This document shows positions 16,295-22,429 of a stretch of 37,924 nt of DNA, piece by piece. Numbering within the stretch: position 1 is the first letter of the stretch; each line of letters starts with the position of its first letter. The stretch spans positions 1 through 37,924 of the forward strand of contig JAILPJ010000011.1 in NCBI GenBank assembly GCA_024699605.1. The letters run 5' to 3'. The DNA comes from Desulfovibrio sp. (GTDB lineage Bacteria > Desulfobacterota > Desulfovibrionia > Desulfovibrionales > Desulfovibrionaceae). The notes under the pieces were generated by a model. The model did no database searches and was not told the origin of the DNA. It was given only the letters and a program-made list of their open reading frames with translations. A program made the position numbers and the translations under genes.

Positions 16295-17230
16295 TTACGG
16301 TGCACTGCCTTGCTCCCTGTTTCTTGGATGATAGCTATGGTGTAACTCGAGGAGTCTGTCCACCTGTACATGGGTGTAGATTTCAGTGGCACTGATGTCG
16401 GCATGGCCCAAGAGAACCTGCACGGATCGCAGATCAGCTCCGCCTTCCAGCAGGTGCGTGGCAAAGGAATGCCTGAAGGTATGGGGTGAAATCTCCCGTG
16501 TGATTTGACACGCAGCGGCGCAGGCTTTGACAGTTTTCCAGATATACTGTCGTGTGAGCGGCTTGCCGAAACGATTGACAAAGACCCATTTGCCCTTGGG
16601 ATGAAAGGCCGGTCTGGTCTCTTCCAGATAGTTGAGCAGTTTTTTTTGAGCGAGACTGTGAATGGGCACGAAACGGGTTTTGCTGCCTTTGCCGACGATG
16701 TGAAGAATGCCACGTTGCAGGTCGAGGTCTTCCAGGGTCAGATTGCAGAGTTCAGAAACTCTGAGACCTGCAGCGTAGAGGAGTTCGAAGATGCAAGCGT
16801 CTCTGCGGCCGGCGTTTTTTGTGAGGTCAGGGCTAGACAAAAGCTGTGACATTTCTTCGCGGCTTAAGAACTCAGGCAAATGTAGAGGAATATCGGGATT
16901 TTCACAGAACTGCACGGGATTGCTGGTCAAAAGCTTGGTGTGTATGGCAAAGGCAAAATATGAGCGCAGGGCGGAAAGACGTCTTGCTTTGGTGCGCTCG
17001 CTTTGGGCATGGGCACTTTGCCAGGCGAGATAGAGAAGAATATCGTCTTCTTCCACGCTAGCGTTCTGGCGTTGACTGAAGTCGCTCTGGTCGAGGAAGT
17101 TCAGAAAATCCGTCAGATCCTGTTCATAGGCTAGACAGGAATTTTGGGCCAGACCGCGCTGGGCGAGAAGACGGTCAAGCCAGCGGGGCAGAAGCTCTCG
17201 CAAGGCTTGGAGAAGAGTTGCGCCATCCAT
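16295..17230 (-). CDS. xerD: Tyrosine recombinase XerC/XerD
   Basis: 311 residues, normal length for Xer. The N-terminal SAM-like DNA-binding domain occupies ~10-105, the catalytic domain ~120-300. The full catalytic set is visible: R157 (AAGLRVSEL), K181 (GKGSKTRFVP), H250 and R253 (SPHTFRHSFATHLLEGGADL), H276 (LLGHADISATEIYTHV) and nucleophile Y285. It resolves chromosome dimers at dif with FtsK and a partner recombinase. XerC and XerD cannot be separated confidently by eye, so the symbol is provisional. It is divergent from folK with 63 bp between starts. Confidence 0.9.
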   Translation of the reverse strand: MDGATLLQALRELLPRWLDRLLAQRGLAQNSCLAYEQDLTDFLNFLDQSDFSQRQNASVEEDDILLYLAWQSAHAQSERTKARRLSALRSYFAFAIHTKLLTSNPVQFCENPDIPLHLPEFLSREEMSQLLSSPDLTKNAGRRDACIFELLYAAGLRVSELCNLTLEDLDLQRGILHIVGKGSKTRFVPIHSLAQKKLLNYLEETRPAFHPKGKWVFVNRFGKPLTRQYIWKTVKACAAACQITREISPHTFRHSFATHLLEGGADLRSVQVLLGHADISATEIYTHVQVDRLLELHHSYHPRNREQGSAP

Positions 17231-17293
17231 GACTTGATGATAGCGGTATTGGCGGGTAAGGGCAAGGTCGCGGCTTGGCGAAGGAAAAAGGCG

Positions 17294-17791
17294 ATGCGGG
17301 AAGAAGTGTTTGTGGGGCTTGGCTCCAATCTGGGCAAGGCTCAGGAAAATGTGGCTTTGGCTGCAGAGGCGGTAGCTGACCTTCCCGGTTGTGAGTCGCT
17401 CAGGCTGTCATCGTTCTATGAAACTGCACCGCAGGACTATCCTGATCAACCCTGGTTTATCAATGCTGTGCTGATGCTCTCTGTCGAAGATTCTGAACCG
17501 CCTGTTTTTCTGGCGAGACTTCTTGAACTTGAACAGAGGCTTGGCCGTGTACGCGAGGGTGTGCCACGTTTTGGACCGAGGCGTATTGATCTTGACCTGC
17601 TTCTGTTCGGAAATCGCGTGTTGACAACGCCTTTTTGCACCCTGCCGCATCCGCGGATGCTCAAGCGGGCCTTTGTCCTCTGTCCTCTGGCTGAGATTGC
17701 GCCCGAATATTTGATTTTGGGCAAAACAGCGGCTGAGTATCTTGCCCAACTGACATGGCATAGAGAAGGGTTACGAATCTTTCAGCCTTGA
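17294..17791 (+). CDS. folK: 2-amino-4-hydroxy-6-hydroxymethyldihydropteridine pyrophosphokinase
   Basis: 165 residues from ATG 17294 with AAGGAAAAAG upstream; the frame continues upstream into the divergent Xer gene but only this start gives the canonical N-terminus. HPPK transfers pyrophosphate from ATP to 6-hydroxymethyl-7,8-dihydropterin in folate synthesis. Diagnostic motifs: VFVGLGSNLGKAQENV, SSFYETAPQDYPDQPWFINAV, LLELEQRLGRVR and the HPPK signature RFGPRRIDLDLLLFG carrying the Mg-binding D-x-D, then LPHPRMLKRAFVLCPLAEIAP. It is a complete single-domain enzyme with no folB/folP fusion. Spacing of 91 bp to the next gene gives no strong sign of an operon. Confidence 0.95.
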   Translation: MREEVFVGLGSNLGKAQENVALAAEAVADLPGCESLRLSSFYETAPQDYPDQPWFINAVLMLSVEDSEPPVFLARLLELEQRLGRVREGVPRFGPRRIDLDLLLFGNRVLTTPFCTLPHPRMLKRAFVLCPLAEIAPEYLILGKTAAEYLAQLTWHREGLRIFQP

Positions 17792-17882
17792 CGCGAAGAG
17801 AAGATCTGGCTTTGTGCCGCTAAATGGCTTAGACTGATTCAGCGATAGTCGTGAAAAAAACTTGTGAGAAGGAGCGAAAACA

Positions 17883-18182
17883 ATGGTCTGGAAAATTCTG
17901 ATTTTTGCTGTGGTGGGCTATCTGCTTGTTCGGCTTTTTAAAAACGATCTTTTACACAAGCAAAAGGCGGACGAGAAGCAGGAACAGCAGGAAATGGAAG
18001 AGAAAATCGCCCAAGGAGAAATGGTCAAGGATCCTCAGTGCGGCACCTATGTTTCCAAGGACTCGGAAATTACCGTGCGCGACGGGGAAAAGGTCTACCA
18101 TTTCTGCAGTTACGATTGCCGGGACAAGTTCTTGAAGGCCCTGCAGGACGGTGGACGCGAAATTCCCCCGGCCAGTGAATAG
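17883..18182 (+). CDS. Membrane-anchored YHS/TRASH-like small protein (PP0621-like)
   Basis: 99 residues, ATG with GAAGGAG upstream. One N-terminal membrane helix (KILIFAVVGYLLVRLF) is followed by a charged Gln/Glu/Lys coiled region. A small Cys-containing domain follows: MVKDPQCGTYVSKDSEITVRDGEKVYHFCSYDCRDKFL, fitting the YHS-type layout (D-P-x-C-G … Y-x-F-C-S-x-x-C-x-x-x-F). Relatives are associated with metal handling or unknown roles. It is likely tethered to the inner membrane; its orientation is not certain. A strong terminator follows the stop codon. Confidence 0.75.
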   Translation: MVWKILIFAVVGYLLVRLFKNDLLHKQKADEKQEQQEMEEKIAQGEMVKDPQCGTYVSKDSEITVRDGEKVYHFCSYDCRDKFLKALQDGGREIPPASE

Positions 18183-18189
18183 CAGAACA

Positions 18190-18248
18190 AAAGCCTTGCG
18201 CATGGCTTGGGACCGGTTTGCCGCGTTTTTTGCCGCAGGGCTTTTTTT
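18190..18248 (+). terminator. Intrinsic terminator after the YHS-like gene
   Basis: An 11-bp outer stem (18190-18200 with 18234-18244, one G-U pair) encloses a structured ~33-nt loop. It is followed by a run of seven T (18242-18248). Confidence 0.75.
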
Positions 18249-18341
18249 GTGTCGCAGCGCCAGAGCGGCAAAGAGCGCAGTCTTTTCGTCAGCAAGGGGC
18301 AGACCCAGCACATTTTCATGAAAGTTTGAAAGGTTTTTTTT

Positions 18342-18628
18342 CAGATGAGGGAGAGTCCGGGAAGCGGAAAGGAAGGAGCAGGTGGTCCTCAGGCTGGTAA
18401 ACCCTGACGAATTCCAGAATGGATGGAGCGCAAACGGGCCGGAACAGTCTTTGCTAGTTCTGGCCTTCTTTATTTGCCTGAGCACAATCAGGGTCTTGAA
18501 GAAAGAGGTTTTCTAAGCGAAGACACGGATGAGACCAACAAACGGGGTAGTCATGCCGGTGATGATGGATGTGTCCATACCCATGAAGACGGCAAAAGCC
18601 GAAGTGCTGGCAGCAAGGACATGGGTAA
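18342..18628 (-). pseudogene. Decayed partial copy of the membrane protein-TauE/SafE locus
   Basis: This segment aligns in the same orientation to ~22250-22690. The first block (18342-18466) matches the start region of the 201-residue membrane protein and its upstream hairpin: shared GCGGAAAGGAAGGA at 18364, a preserved HPFWN coding stretch, and a degraded version of the GGCCGGAAC hairpin. After a deletion of ~130-150 bp, the second block (about 18520-18628) matches the TauE/SafE gene near its C-terminal third and keeps STSAFAVFMGMDTSI against TSAFAVFVGMVTSI in the intact protein. Frames are broken and the 5' part of the permease is gone. It reads as the remains of a tandem duplication of the intact pair at 21756-23638. 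Confidence 0.8.
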
Positions 18629-18632
18629 TTGC

Positions 18633-18663
18633 GAAAACACACCCCCACGGGCGTGGGGAAGAC
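18633..18663 (-). repeat. Solitary type I-E-like CRISPR repeat look-alike
   Basis: On the minus strand this reads GTCTTCCCCACGCCCGTGGG, then GGTG and a T-rich end. It is a 7-bp GC-rich hairpin (18643-18649 with 18652-18658) flanked by GTCTT and GTG…TTTC. This closely resembles the 28-29-nt palindromic repeats of type I-E systems. Only one copy exists in the window and no cas gene is present, so it is not an array. It lies exactly at the broken edge of the permease pseudogene. A plain terminator-like hairpin is the alternative. Confidence 0.35.
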
Positions 18664-18909
18664 TTTGACTGCTCTGTACACGCTGCGCGTGCAGCTTCTT
18701 GCGCCACATCTTGTGAAATTATTGATTCTTTTTTGATGAAAGCCCTTACTGAGTAAAATTTACACACTGGCTGGAGTTCACTGATTCGCACGAGCGCTCG
18801 GTAGGTGTGCTTGCAGGTATAGATTCTCCAAAGTCATAAAAAAAACAGCCACAACATCCGATTAGACGTGGAGGATGTCTTAACCAAGGAGGAACGCCTA
18901 AATCTCGGG
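18664..18909. other. Unassigned DNA between pseudogene edge and broken antitoxin
   Basis: No gene is supported here. There is a short hairpin (ACATCC/GGATGT around 18856-18877) followed on the minus strand by eight T (18846 down to 18839). It lies ~30 bp beyond the original antitoxin stop and could have been that module's terminator. Confidence 0.4.
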
Positions 18910-18965
18910 TCATTCAGCCCCGACAGCTTGCGTAGTTTTGGGAATAAAAGCCAAGCGCATGTTAA
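18910..18965 (-). pseudogene. Detached 3' end of the IS-interrupted antitoxin gene
   Basis: Read on the minus strand from the target duplication, this segment encodes (IN)-MRLAFIPKTTQAVGAE and a TGA at 18912-18910. Joined to the 5' part ending at 21278 it completes a 110-residue HigA-like antitoxin, whose usual C-terminus is a short strand of the type LRLxxxP. It is 2.3 kb from its 5' part because of the IS. Confidence 0.85.
18961..18965. repeat. Target site duplication, left copy (GTTAA)
   Basis: Matches 21278-21282 exactly. On the minus strand it is TTAAC, spanning an Ile-Asn pair of the antitoxin. Confidence 0.85.
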
Positions 18966-18995
18966 CCTGACTTCCCGAAAAATTTTCTGTGCACA
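18966..18995 (+). repeat. IS left terminal inverted repeat
   Basis: Starts CCTGACTTCCCG, passes through an A5T4 tract and ends in CTGTGCACA. Mismatches to the right end fall at repeat positions 13, 14 and 18 only. The TGTGCACA palindrome is at 18988-18995, 22 bases in from the tip. Confidence 0.9.
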
Positions 18996-19067
18996 CACCG
19001 CACAACGGAAGGTCAACTGCTATGAGGATCTGCTCAATCGCAGAGCTTTGGCTTCAACGGGTGGGGG

Positions 19068-19092
19068 AGAAAGCCCGAGGTATATCCTCAGG
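19068..19092 (-). terminator. Possible transposase terminator overlapping the stop codon
   Basis: CCTGAGG (19092-19086, containing the TGA stop) pairs with CCTCGGG (19080-19074), including one G-U pair, across ATATA. It is followed by CTTTCT. The U-tract is weak. Confidence 0.4.
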
Positions 19093-21106
19093 AGACCTCT
19101 TGTCCCTGCGATTCTCTGACTGATGTTGCTCGTAATTTTTCTTCACGCTCCAAGGTTTTCTTGTTCTTGGAGCCTTTCGGGCGACCGCGACCTCGTTTGA
19201 TTTGCTGAGGTTGATTGGCCATCGCCGCTTCGCGTTCCAAGGTTTTCTTGTTTTTGGAGCCTTTCGGACGACCGCGACCTCGTTTGATCGACGGAGGTTG
19301 ATTGGCCATCGCCGCCTCGCGTTCCAAGGTTTTCTTATTCTTGGAACCAAGAGGGCGGCCACGACCTCGCTTTGTTAACGAGGTGTTGGCGTCGTCTTTG
19401 GTTTGCAGAGTAACACCTGTGTCTGTTGATGTTTTGGTTGTGTCTGCGGGAGCGTATACTTCTTCGACTTGAGGTGTTGTTTGACTACACTCTCGAGTGA
19501 TATTTGCTATGCTAACGTTTTGACGTTTTTTCTTGGGCAAAATCGATTGAATATCTATTGGAGATGGTGTGTATTTTAGTTTTCCATCTTCTAACTTTAT
19601 ACTTTCTGGACAAGATATTTCAAAGCATTTATAGGTATCATTAGCTTCTTTTTGTGGTGGATCGGTTATAATACGCCTTTTATGGATAAAGCATTTCTGA
19701 TTTCTCATAAATGCTAGGCGTGATCCAAAATATAAATTTGAAATCTTAAGCTTTAGTTGAATTAATTTTACTACGCAAGAAGCAATATATGATAGCAAAA
19801 TATGTCCTTGAAACGTCTCTTCGGTATAGGTTCTTATCGGCAAAAGTTTAGTATAATTTTTACTAAAATCAAATATTTGTTCAGCTGCTTGTCGCTGATA
19901 ATATGCAGGAAGAATTTCTTCACACGAGTAGTTACGGTTAGAAAGTATTCCAAACAAACCTTCCGTTTGTAATGCATTGAATACATCTTCGTTGGAAAGA
20001 CCGTTCTTTTTTGCTCGTTTCACTAAACTTTTATATTCATCATGCATTCTGGCGCGATCTAAACCAAGATATAACCATGCTGGATTGTTTTTATTCGTAC
20101 CAACCACGACTTCTTTTTTCTTTATAAACAGATAGCGATCTTCATATTTAACAAAATTTTCTTTAGCTTCTAATCTCTCGAATTCATCCTTTATCATATC
20201 TTTAAATATTTTAAAGTTTGATTTTATACGTATTACAAACCCAATTCTAGCATTATGAGATTCATCGTAAAACAAGTCAATATTTTCATCAGAATTATAT
20301 CCTGCTTCTAATATACATGAGTCAATGTCAATTTCTAGTTCCTCGAGATGCAAAAAAATCCGCTTTAGCGTGGAGACATCTATTATATTCCCAGGAACTG
20401 TATAATAAAATATGGGAAGTCCTGTAGATTTTTGAACAACAAATATTAATCGAATCTCGTTGTTTAATACTCCATTATAAATATTTTTGCAGGTTAGAGA
20501 AAAGTTTATACTATTTGGTAGTCCCGTACTATCTATTAGGATATTTTTATCATTATTATAGTATTTTATTACAAAATTTATATATTCTTCCTGAAATGCC
20601 ATCCTATTTTCTGGAGAACCTATTTCAGATAAAAACTCACTAATTCTTTGGCTCGTTATATTTGCGTTAGGATATAATAATTGAACTATATTGCCAGAAT
20701 ACCAATGAATCGCATCATAATTGGCAAAAGAGGAGAGTGAATAAAAAAGAAGCATTGCATGCAGGGTATCAAGATTTTTATATTCAATATTGTCTACAAT
20801 GCTCATTATCCCAGATTTATAAAGAAACTCATTGAAAAAGTAACAGTCTCCGAAATCAACCATTCTTCTGCGACGAACCTGTTCTTGTTTCTCCTCTATC
20901 GCAACGGGTTCCTCTTTAGGGACTCCAAAATGGCATGTAACGGGATCAAAAGTGAAAATGCCCATGTCTCGATTCTCGTAGATACCAGCCTCACGGTCTA
21001 TGACCCTTCCGAGATGAAAGTATTCATGGATAATTCTCTTGCCATTTCGCTTTGAGATGGCGGCTGTGGCGTACTCGTGGTTTTTACCTGAATATGAAAT
21101 ATACAA
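19088..21106 (-). CDS. IS4/IS1634-type DDE transposase with three C-terminal AT-hooks
   Basis: 672 residues from TTG 21106, chosen because GGAGG lies 7 bases upstream; GTG 21157 is in frame but sits at the predicted transcription start. N-terminal ~100 residues: possible DNA-binding region. The catalytic core contains NILIDSTGLPNS (first Asp), SCILEAGYNSDENIDLFY (where the second Asp of the D-x-G-Y motif would be; here Glu), and YYQRQAAEQIFDFSKNY (catalytic Glu). The last ~95 residues hold three near-identical 29-residue units KRGRGRPKGSKNKKTLEREA, each with an RGRP AT-hook core. Codon use is AT-rich, unlike neighbouring genes. If the catalytic Asp is really replaced by Glu, activity may be reduced; alignment to close homologues is needed to place it. 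Confidence 0.88.
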   Translation of the reverse strand: MYISYSGKNHEYATAAISKRNGKRIIHEYFHLGRVIDREAGIYENRDMGIFTFDPVTCHFGVPKEEPVAIEEKQEQVRRRRMVDFGDCYFFNEFLYKSGIMSIVDNIEYKNLDTLHAMLLFYSLSSFANYDAIHWYSGNIVQLLYPNANITSQRISEFLSEIGSPENRMAFQEEYINFVIKYYNNDKNILIDSTGLPNSINFSLTCKNIYNGVLNNEIRLIFVVQKSTGLPIFYYTVPGNIIDVSTLKRIFLHLEELEIDIDSCILEAGYNSDENIDLFYDESHNARIGFVIRIKSNFKIFKDMIKDEFERLEAKENFVKYEDRYLFIKKKEVVVGTNKNNPAWLYLGLDRARMHDEYKSLVKRAKKNGLSNEDVFNALQTEGLFGILSNRNYSCEEILPAYYQRQAAEQIFDFSKNYTKLLPIRTYTEETFQGHILLSYIASCVVKLIQLKLKISNLYFGSRLAFMRNQKCFIHKRRIITDPPQKEANDTYKCFEISCPESIKLEDGKLKYTPSPIDIQSILPKKKRQNVSIANITRECSQTTPQVEEVYAPADTTKTSTDTGVTLQTKDDANTSLTKRGRGRPLGSKNKKTLEREAAMANQPPSIKRGRGRPKGSKNKKTLEREAAMANQPQQIKRGRGRPKGSKNKKTLEREEKLRATSVRESQGQEVS
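19142..19372 (-). repeat. Tandem 87-bp repeats encoding AT-hook units
   Basis: Two full 87-bp copies (19372-19286, 19285-19199) and a third covering 19 residues (19198-19142). The first carries RGRPLGSK, the others RGRPKGSK. High nucleotide identity between copies makes unit number prone to slippage. Confidence 0.88.
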
Positions 21107-21127
21107 AATATTACCTCCAAAAATTTG

Positions 21128-21158
21128 TGTGCACAGAAAAGTTACTTTTATGTGCACA
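21128..21158 (-). promoter_or_regulatory. Paired TGTGCACA operator-like palindromes
   Basis: Perfect 8-bp palindromes at 21128-21135 and 21151-21158, centres 23 bp apart. The upper one touches the last base of the -10 box and covers the expected transcription start; the lower lies in the leader just upstream of the GGAGG. Both are flanked by A/T tracts. The same palindrome recurs in both terminal repeats (18988-18995 and 21248-21255). Binding by the transposase is inferred. Confidence 0.55.
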
Positions 21159-21186
21159 GTATAAATAAAGGCAATATTTTTGTCAA
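21158..21186 (-). promoter_or_regulatory. Near-consensus sigma70 promoter of the transposase
   Basis: TTGACA (21186-21181), 17-bp A/T-rich spacer, TATACT (21163-21158). It lies within the IS and reads into the transposase gene. Confidence 0.8.
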
Positions 21187-21195
21187 TACTTTTTT

Positions 21196-21217
21196 AAAAA
21201 AGGCCTTTTTTCAAGGC
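21196..21217 (-). terminator. Intrinsic terminator inside the IS right end
   Basis: GCCTT (21217-21213) pairs with AAGGC (21207-21203) across GAAAA; one C and six T follow (21201-21196). It overlaps the last codons of the chimeric antitoxin frame and sits just outside the transposase promoter, so it would stop transcripts entering the IS from the right. Confidence 0.65.
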
Positions 21218-21247
21218 TCTCCAGGCGGAATTTTTTCTTCCCGCTGA

Positions 21248-21277
21248 TGTGCACAGAAATTTTAGCGGGAAGTCAGG
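21248..21277 (-). repeat. IS right terminal inverted repeat
   Basis: Mirror of 18966-18995 with three mismatches. Its TGTGCACA (21248-21255) is at the same 22-base offset from the tip as on the left. Confidence 0.9.
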
Positions 21278-21282
21278 GTTAA
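21278..21282. repeat. Target site duplication, right copy (GTTAA)
   Basis: Same five bases as 18961-18965. Forms the Ile-Asn junction (codons 93-94) of the interrupted antitoxin. Confidence 0.85.
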
Positions 21283-21555
21283 TGGCAGCCGCAAGGCCAA
21301 GCAAGGTATTAAGCGTTGGATTGCCATTGGAAGAAAGGCTCTTGTAGAGCGATTTTTCGTGCAATCCGCTTTCTCGGGCGACTTCGTGTAGCCCTCCATA
21401 TGCCTTGACGATATGTCGGAGCGTTATAATAAATTCGTCCAGCTTGCCTTCTTCCAGACATGCATTGAGCATGTCCGCTGCCAGCTGTGGGTCTTCCGCG
21501 TACATGTGGGCTGCGACGTCATCATAGGGAACTGCTGCCTGTATACTTTCAGTAT

Positions 21556-21729
21556 TCATACGTTTCTCTCTTTAACATCGGCAAGGAATGTCCTCGCTTG
21601 CGCAATATCAATTGGCTGAGTTGATTTGTCTCCGGCCAGTAACAGCAGCACGATCTGCTTCCCATGCCACCCGAAATATATACGATACCTTGGTCCATAT
21701 AATTTTTTGACGGGCCATCTTTCTTCGCA
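21556..21729 (-). pseudogene. 5'-truncated HigB/RelE-type toxin
   Basis: 58 codons read CEERWPVKKLYGPRYRIYFG, WHGKQIVLLLLAGDKSTQPI, DIAQARTFLADVKERNV, then TGA overlapping the antitoxin ATG. The GPxYRIYF and LLLAGDKSTQ…DIxxA motifs are the conserved C-terminal half of HigB/RelE-family mRNA interferases. The frame continues a little upstream to a stop at ~21800 but contains no ATG and no recognisable N-terminal half. It runs instead into the 3' end of the membrane-protein gene (stop 21756). The toxin is therefore broken at its 5' end and probably inactive. Confidence 0.8.
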
Positions 21730-21755
21730 AAATGAGTAAACTGAGGCGCTGTGCG

Positions 21756-22361
21756 CTAAAAGGATTGTAATTTGCCTCGCTTTTCGCGTTCGGCACGCCT
21801 GATGGCTTCAATGCGACCAAAGAGCGGGAGATGTCGCCTGATGCGGCCAAAGAGCAGTCGTTCACAGATATAGCAGGTGAGCAGAACAAAAACATAGCCA
21901 AGGGCGATGGATGTGTGGGGGATGATATAGAGGGTGAGGCCTTCGAAGCGCTGGGCAAGCCAGGCCAGAGCAAAGGGCAGCGGCCAGAGACTGGCCAATC
22001 CAGATGCGGCCTGGGCAAAGAAATGCCGGCCGAAATGTTCATGGGCTAGAGCGTTGGTGGCGAGATAGGCTTCCTTATTGCCTTCGTGAATGGCTTGCAC
22101 TGAGAGATTGTGGTAGCGGACAAGATCATCGAGATGATTGTTGGATTGTGCACTGCTCAAGGTTCTTTGTAAAAAGAAAATCAGGGCAAAGGTCACTTCG
22201 CCAAGGATGAGGCAGATGAGGGCCAGCACGGAAGATCCCAGCCAAAAACCGAGACGGGGAGAGTCTGGGCAGCGGAAAGGAAGGATCAGGAGGGCATCAA
22301 GCCAGGCTGGAAGGACCATGGTATTCCAAAAAGGATGAGCGTGAAAGTGGGCCGGAACCAT
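21756..22361 (-). CDS. Three-helix membrane protein of unknown function, upstream partner of the toxin-antitoxin scar
   Basis: 201 residues from ATG 22361; ATG 22319 (15th codon) has a better GGA spacing, while the first ATG lies inside a hairpin. Three hydrophobic segments: LGSSVLALICLILGEVTFALIFFL (~40-65), ASGLASLWPLPFALAWLA (~119-137) and LTLYIIPHTSIALGYVFVLLTCYIC (~141-167). A hydrophilic loop lies between helices 1 and 2 (SAQSNNHLDDLVRYHNLSVQAIHEGNKEAYLATNALAHEHFG), and the tail is basic. The helical loop followed by paired helices is loosely reminiscent of small EMC3/DUF106-like insertases; this is speculative. It lies downstream of the TauE/SafE gene on the same strand. A decayed partial copy of both exists at 18342-18628. 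Its 3' end abuts the truncated toxin. Confidence 0.6.
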   Translation of the reverse strand: MVPAHFHAHPFWNTMVLPAWLDALLILPFRCPDSPRLGFWLGSSVLALICLILGEVTFALIFFLQRTLSSAQSNNHLDDLVRYHNLSVQAIHEGNKEAYLATNALAHEHFGRHFFAQAASGLASLWPLPFALAWLAQRFEGLTLYIIPHTSIALGYVFVLLTCYICERLLFGRIRRHLPLFGRIEAIRRAEREKRGKLQSF

Positions 22362-22378
22362 CTGGTTCCGGCCATTTT
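22350..22378 (+). terminator. Perfect hairpin with plus-strand T-run between two minus-strand genes
   Basis: An 11-bp perfect stem (22350-22360 with 22363-22373) and a TC loop, then A and five T (22375-22379) on the plus strand. On the minus strand there is no T-run and the stem overlaps the membrane-protein start codon. It may block antisense transcription or act in translation control of the downstream gene. Confidence 0.5.
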
Positions 22379-22429
22379 TCGTGCGTTCAGGGAAAAGCTC
22401 TGCCGTTTTCCAAAGTCAGTTCGGCCACG

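Larger units (their letters stand above)
18966..21277 (-). mobile_element. Complete IS4/IS1634-like insertion sequence, 2312 bp
   Basis: Boundaries are defined by 30-bp terminal inverted repeats (18966-18995 and 21248-21277, 27 of 30 identical, both starting CCTGACTTCCCG) and by a 5-bp direct duplication GTTAA immediately outside both ends (18961-18965, 21278-21282). Removing the element with one GTTAA restores an uninterrupted antitoxin gene. Inside, from right to left, are an inward-facing terminator, a consensus promoter, two TGTGCACA palindromes, the transposase gene and ~90 bp of non-coding DNA. The element is clearly AT-richer than the chromosome. Family placement rests on the transposase and the 5-bp duplication. 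Confidence 0.92.
21194..21559 (-). pseudogene. HigA-like antitoxin, 3' end replaced by IS sequence
   Basis: The open frame is 121 residues, but only the first 94 are native. Residues 95-121 (PDFPLKFLCTSAGRKN…) are translated from the IS terminal repeat. The native part is a short addiction-module antidote: an acidic N-terminal segment, then an HTH with ITLRHIVKAYGGLHEVARESGLHEKSLYKSLSSNGNPTLNTLLGLAAAIN, typical of the small HigA/antidote family. The original gene ended 16 codons later (fragment at 18910-18965). The start ATG overlaps the toxin stop as ATGA, the usual toxin-first HigBA arrangement. The chimera still has a complete HTH and might bind DNA. The toxin next to it is truncated. Confidence 0.85.

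Noticed and set aside
18633-18663. A CRISPR array
   Set aside because: Only one repeat-like unit, no regular spacing of a second copy and no cas genes; reported as a solitary repeat only.
18868-19119. Plus-strand open frame across the IS left end
   Set aside because: It spans the antitoxin fragment, the target duplication and the IS tip, so it cannot be an ancestral gene; composition is not protein-like.
18983-21140. Perfect 15-bp inverted repeat TTTTCTGTGCACACA (18983-18997 and 21126-21140) as the IS ends
   Set aside because: It would leave the transposase promoter outside the element and has no flanking duplication. The 30-bp repeats with GTTAA duplication and gene reconstruction fit better; this match is explained by the shared TGTGCACA site.
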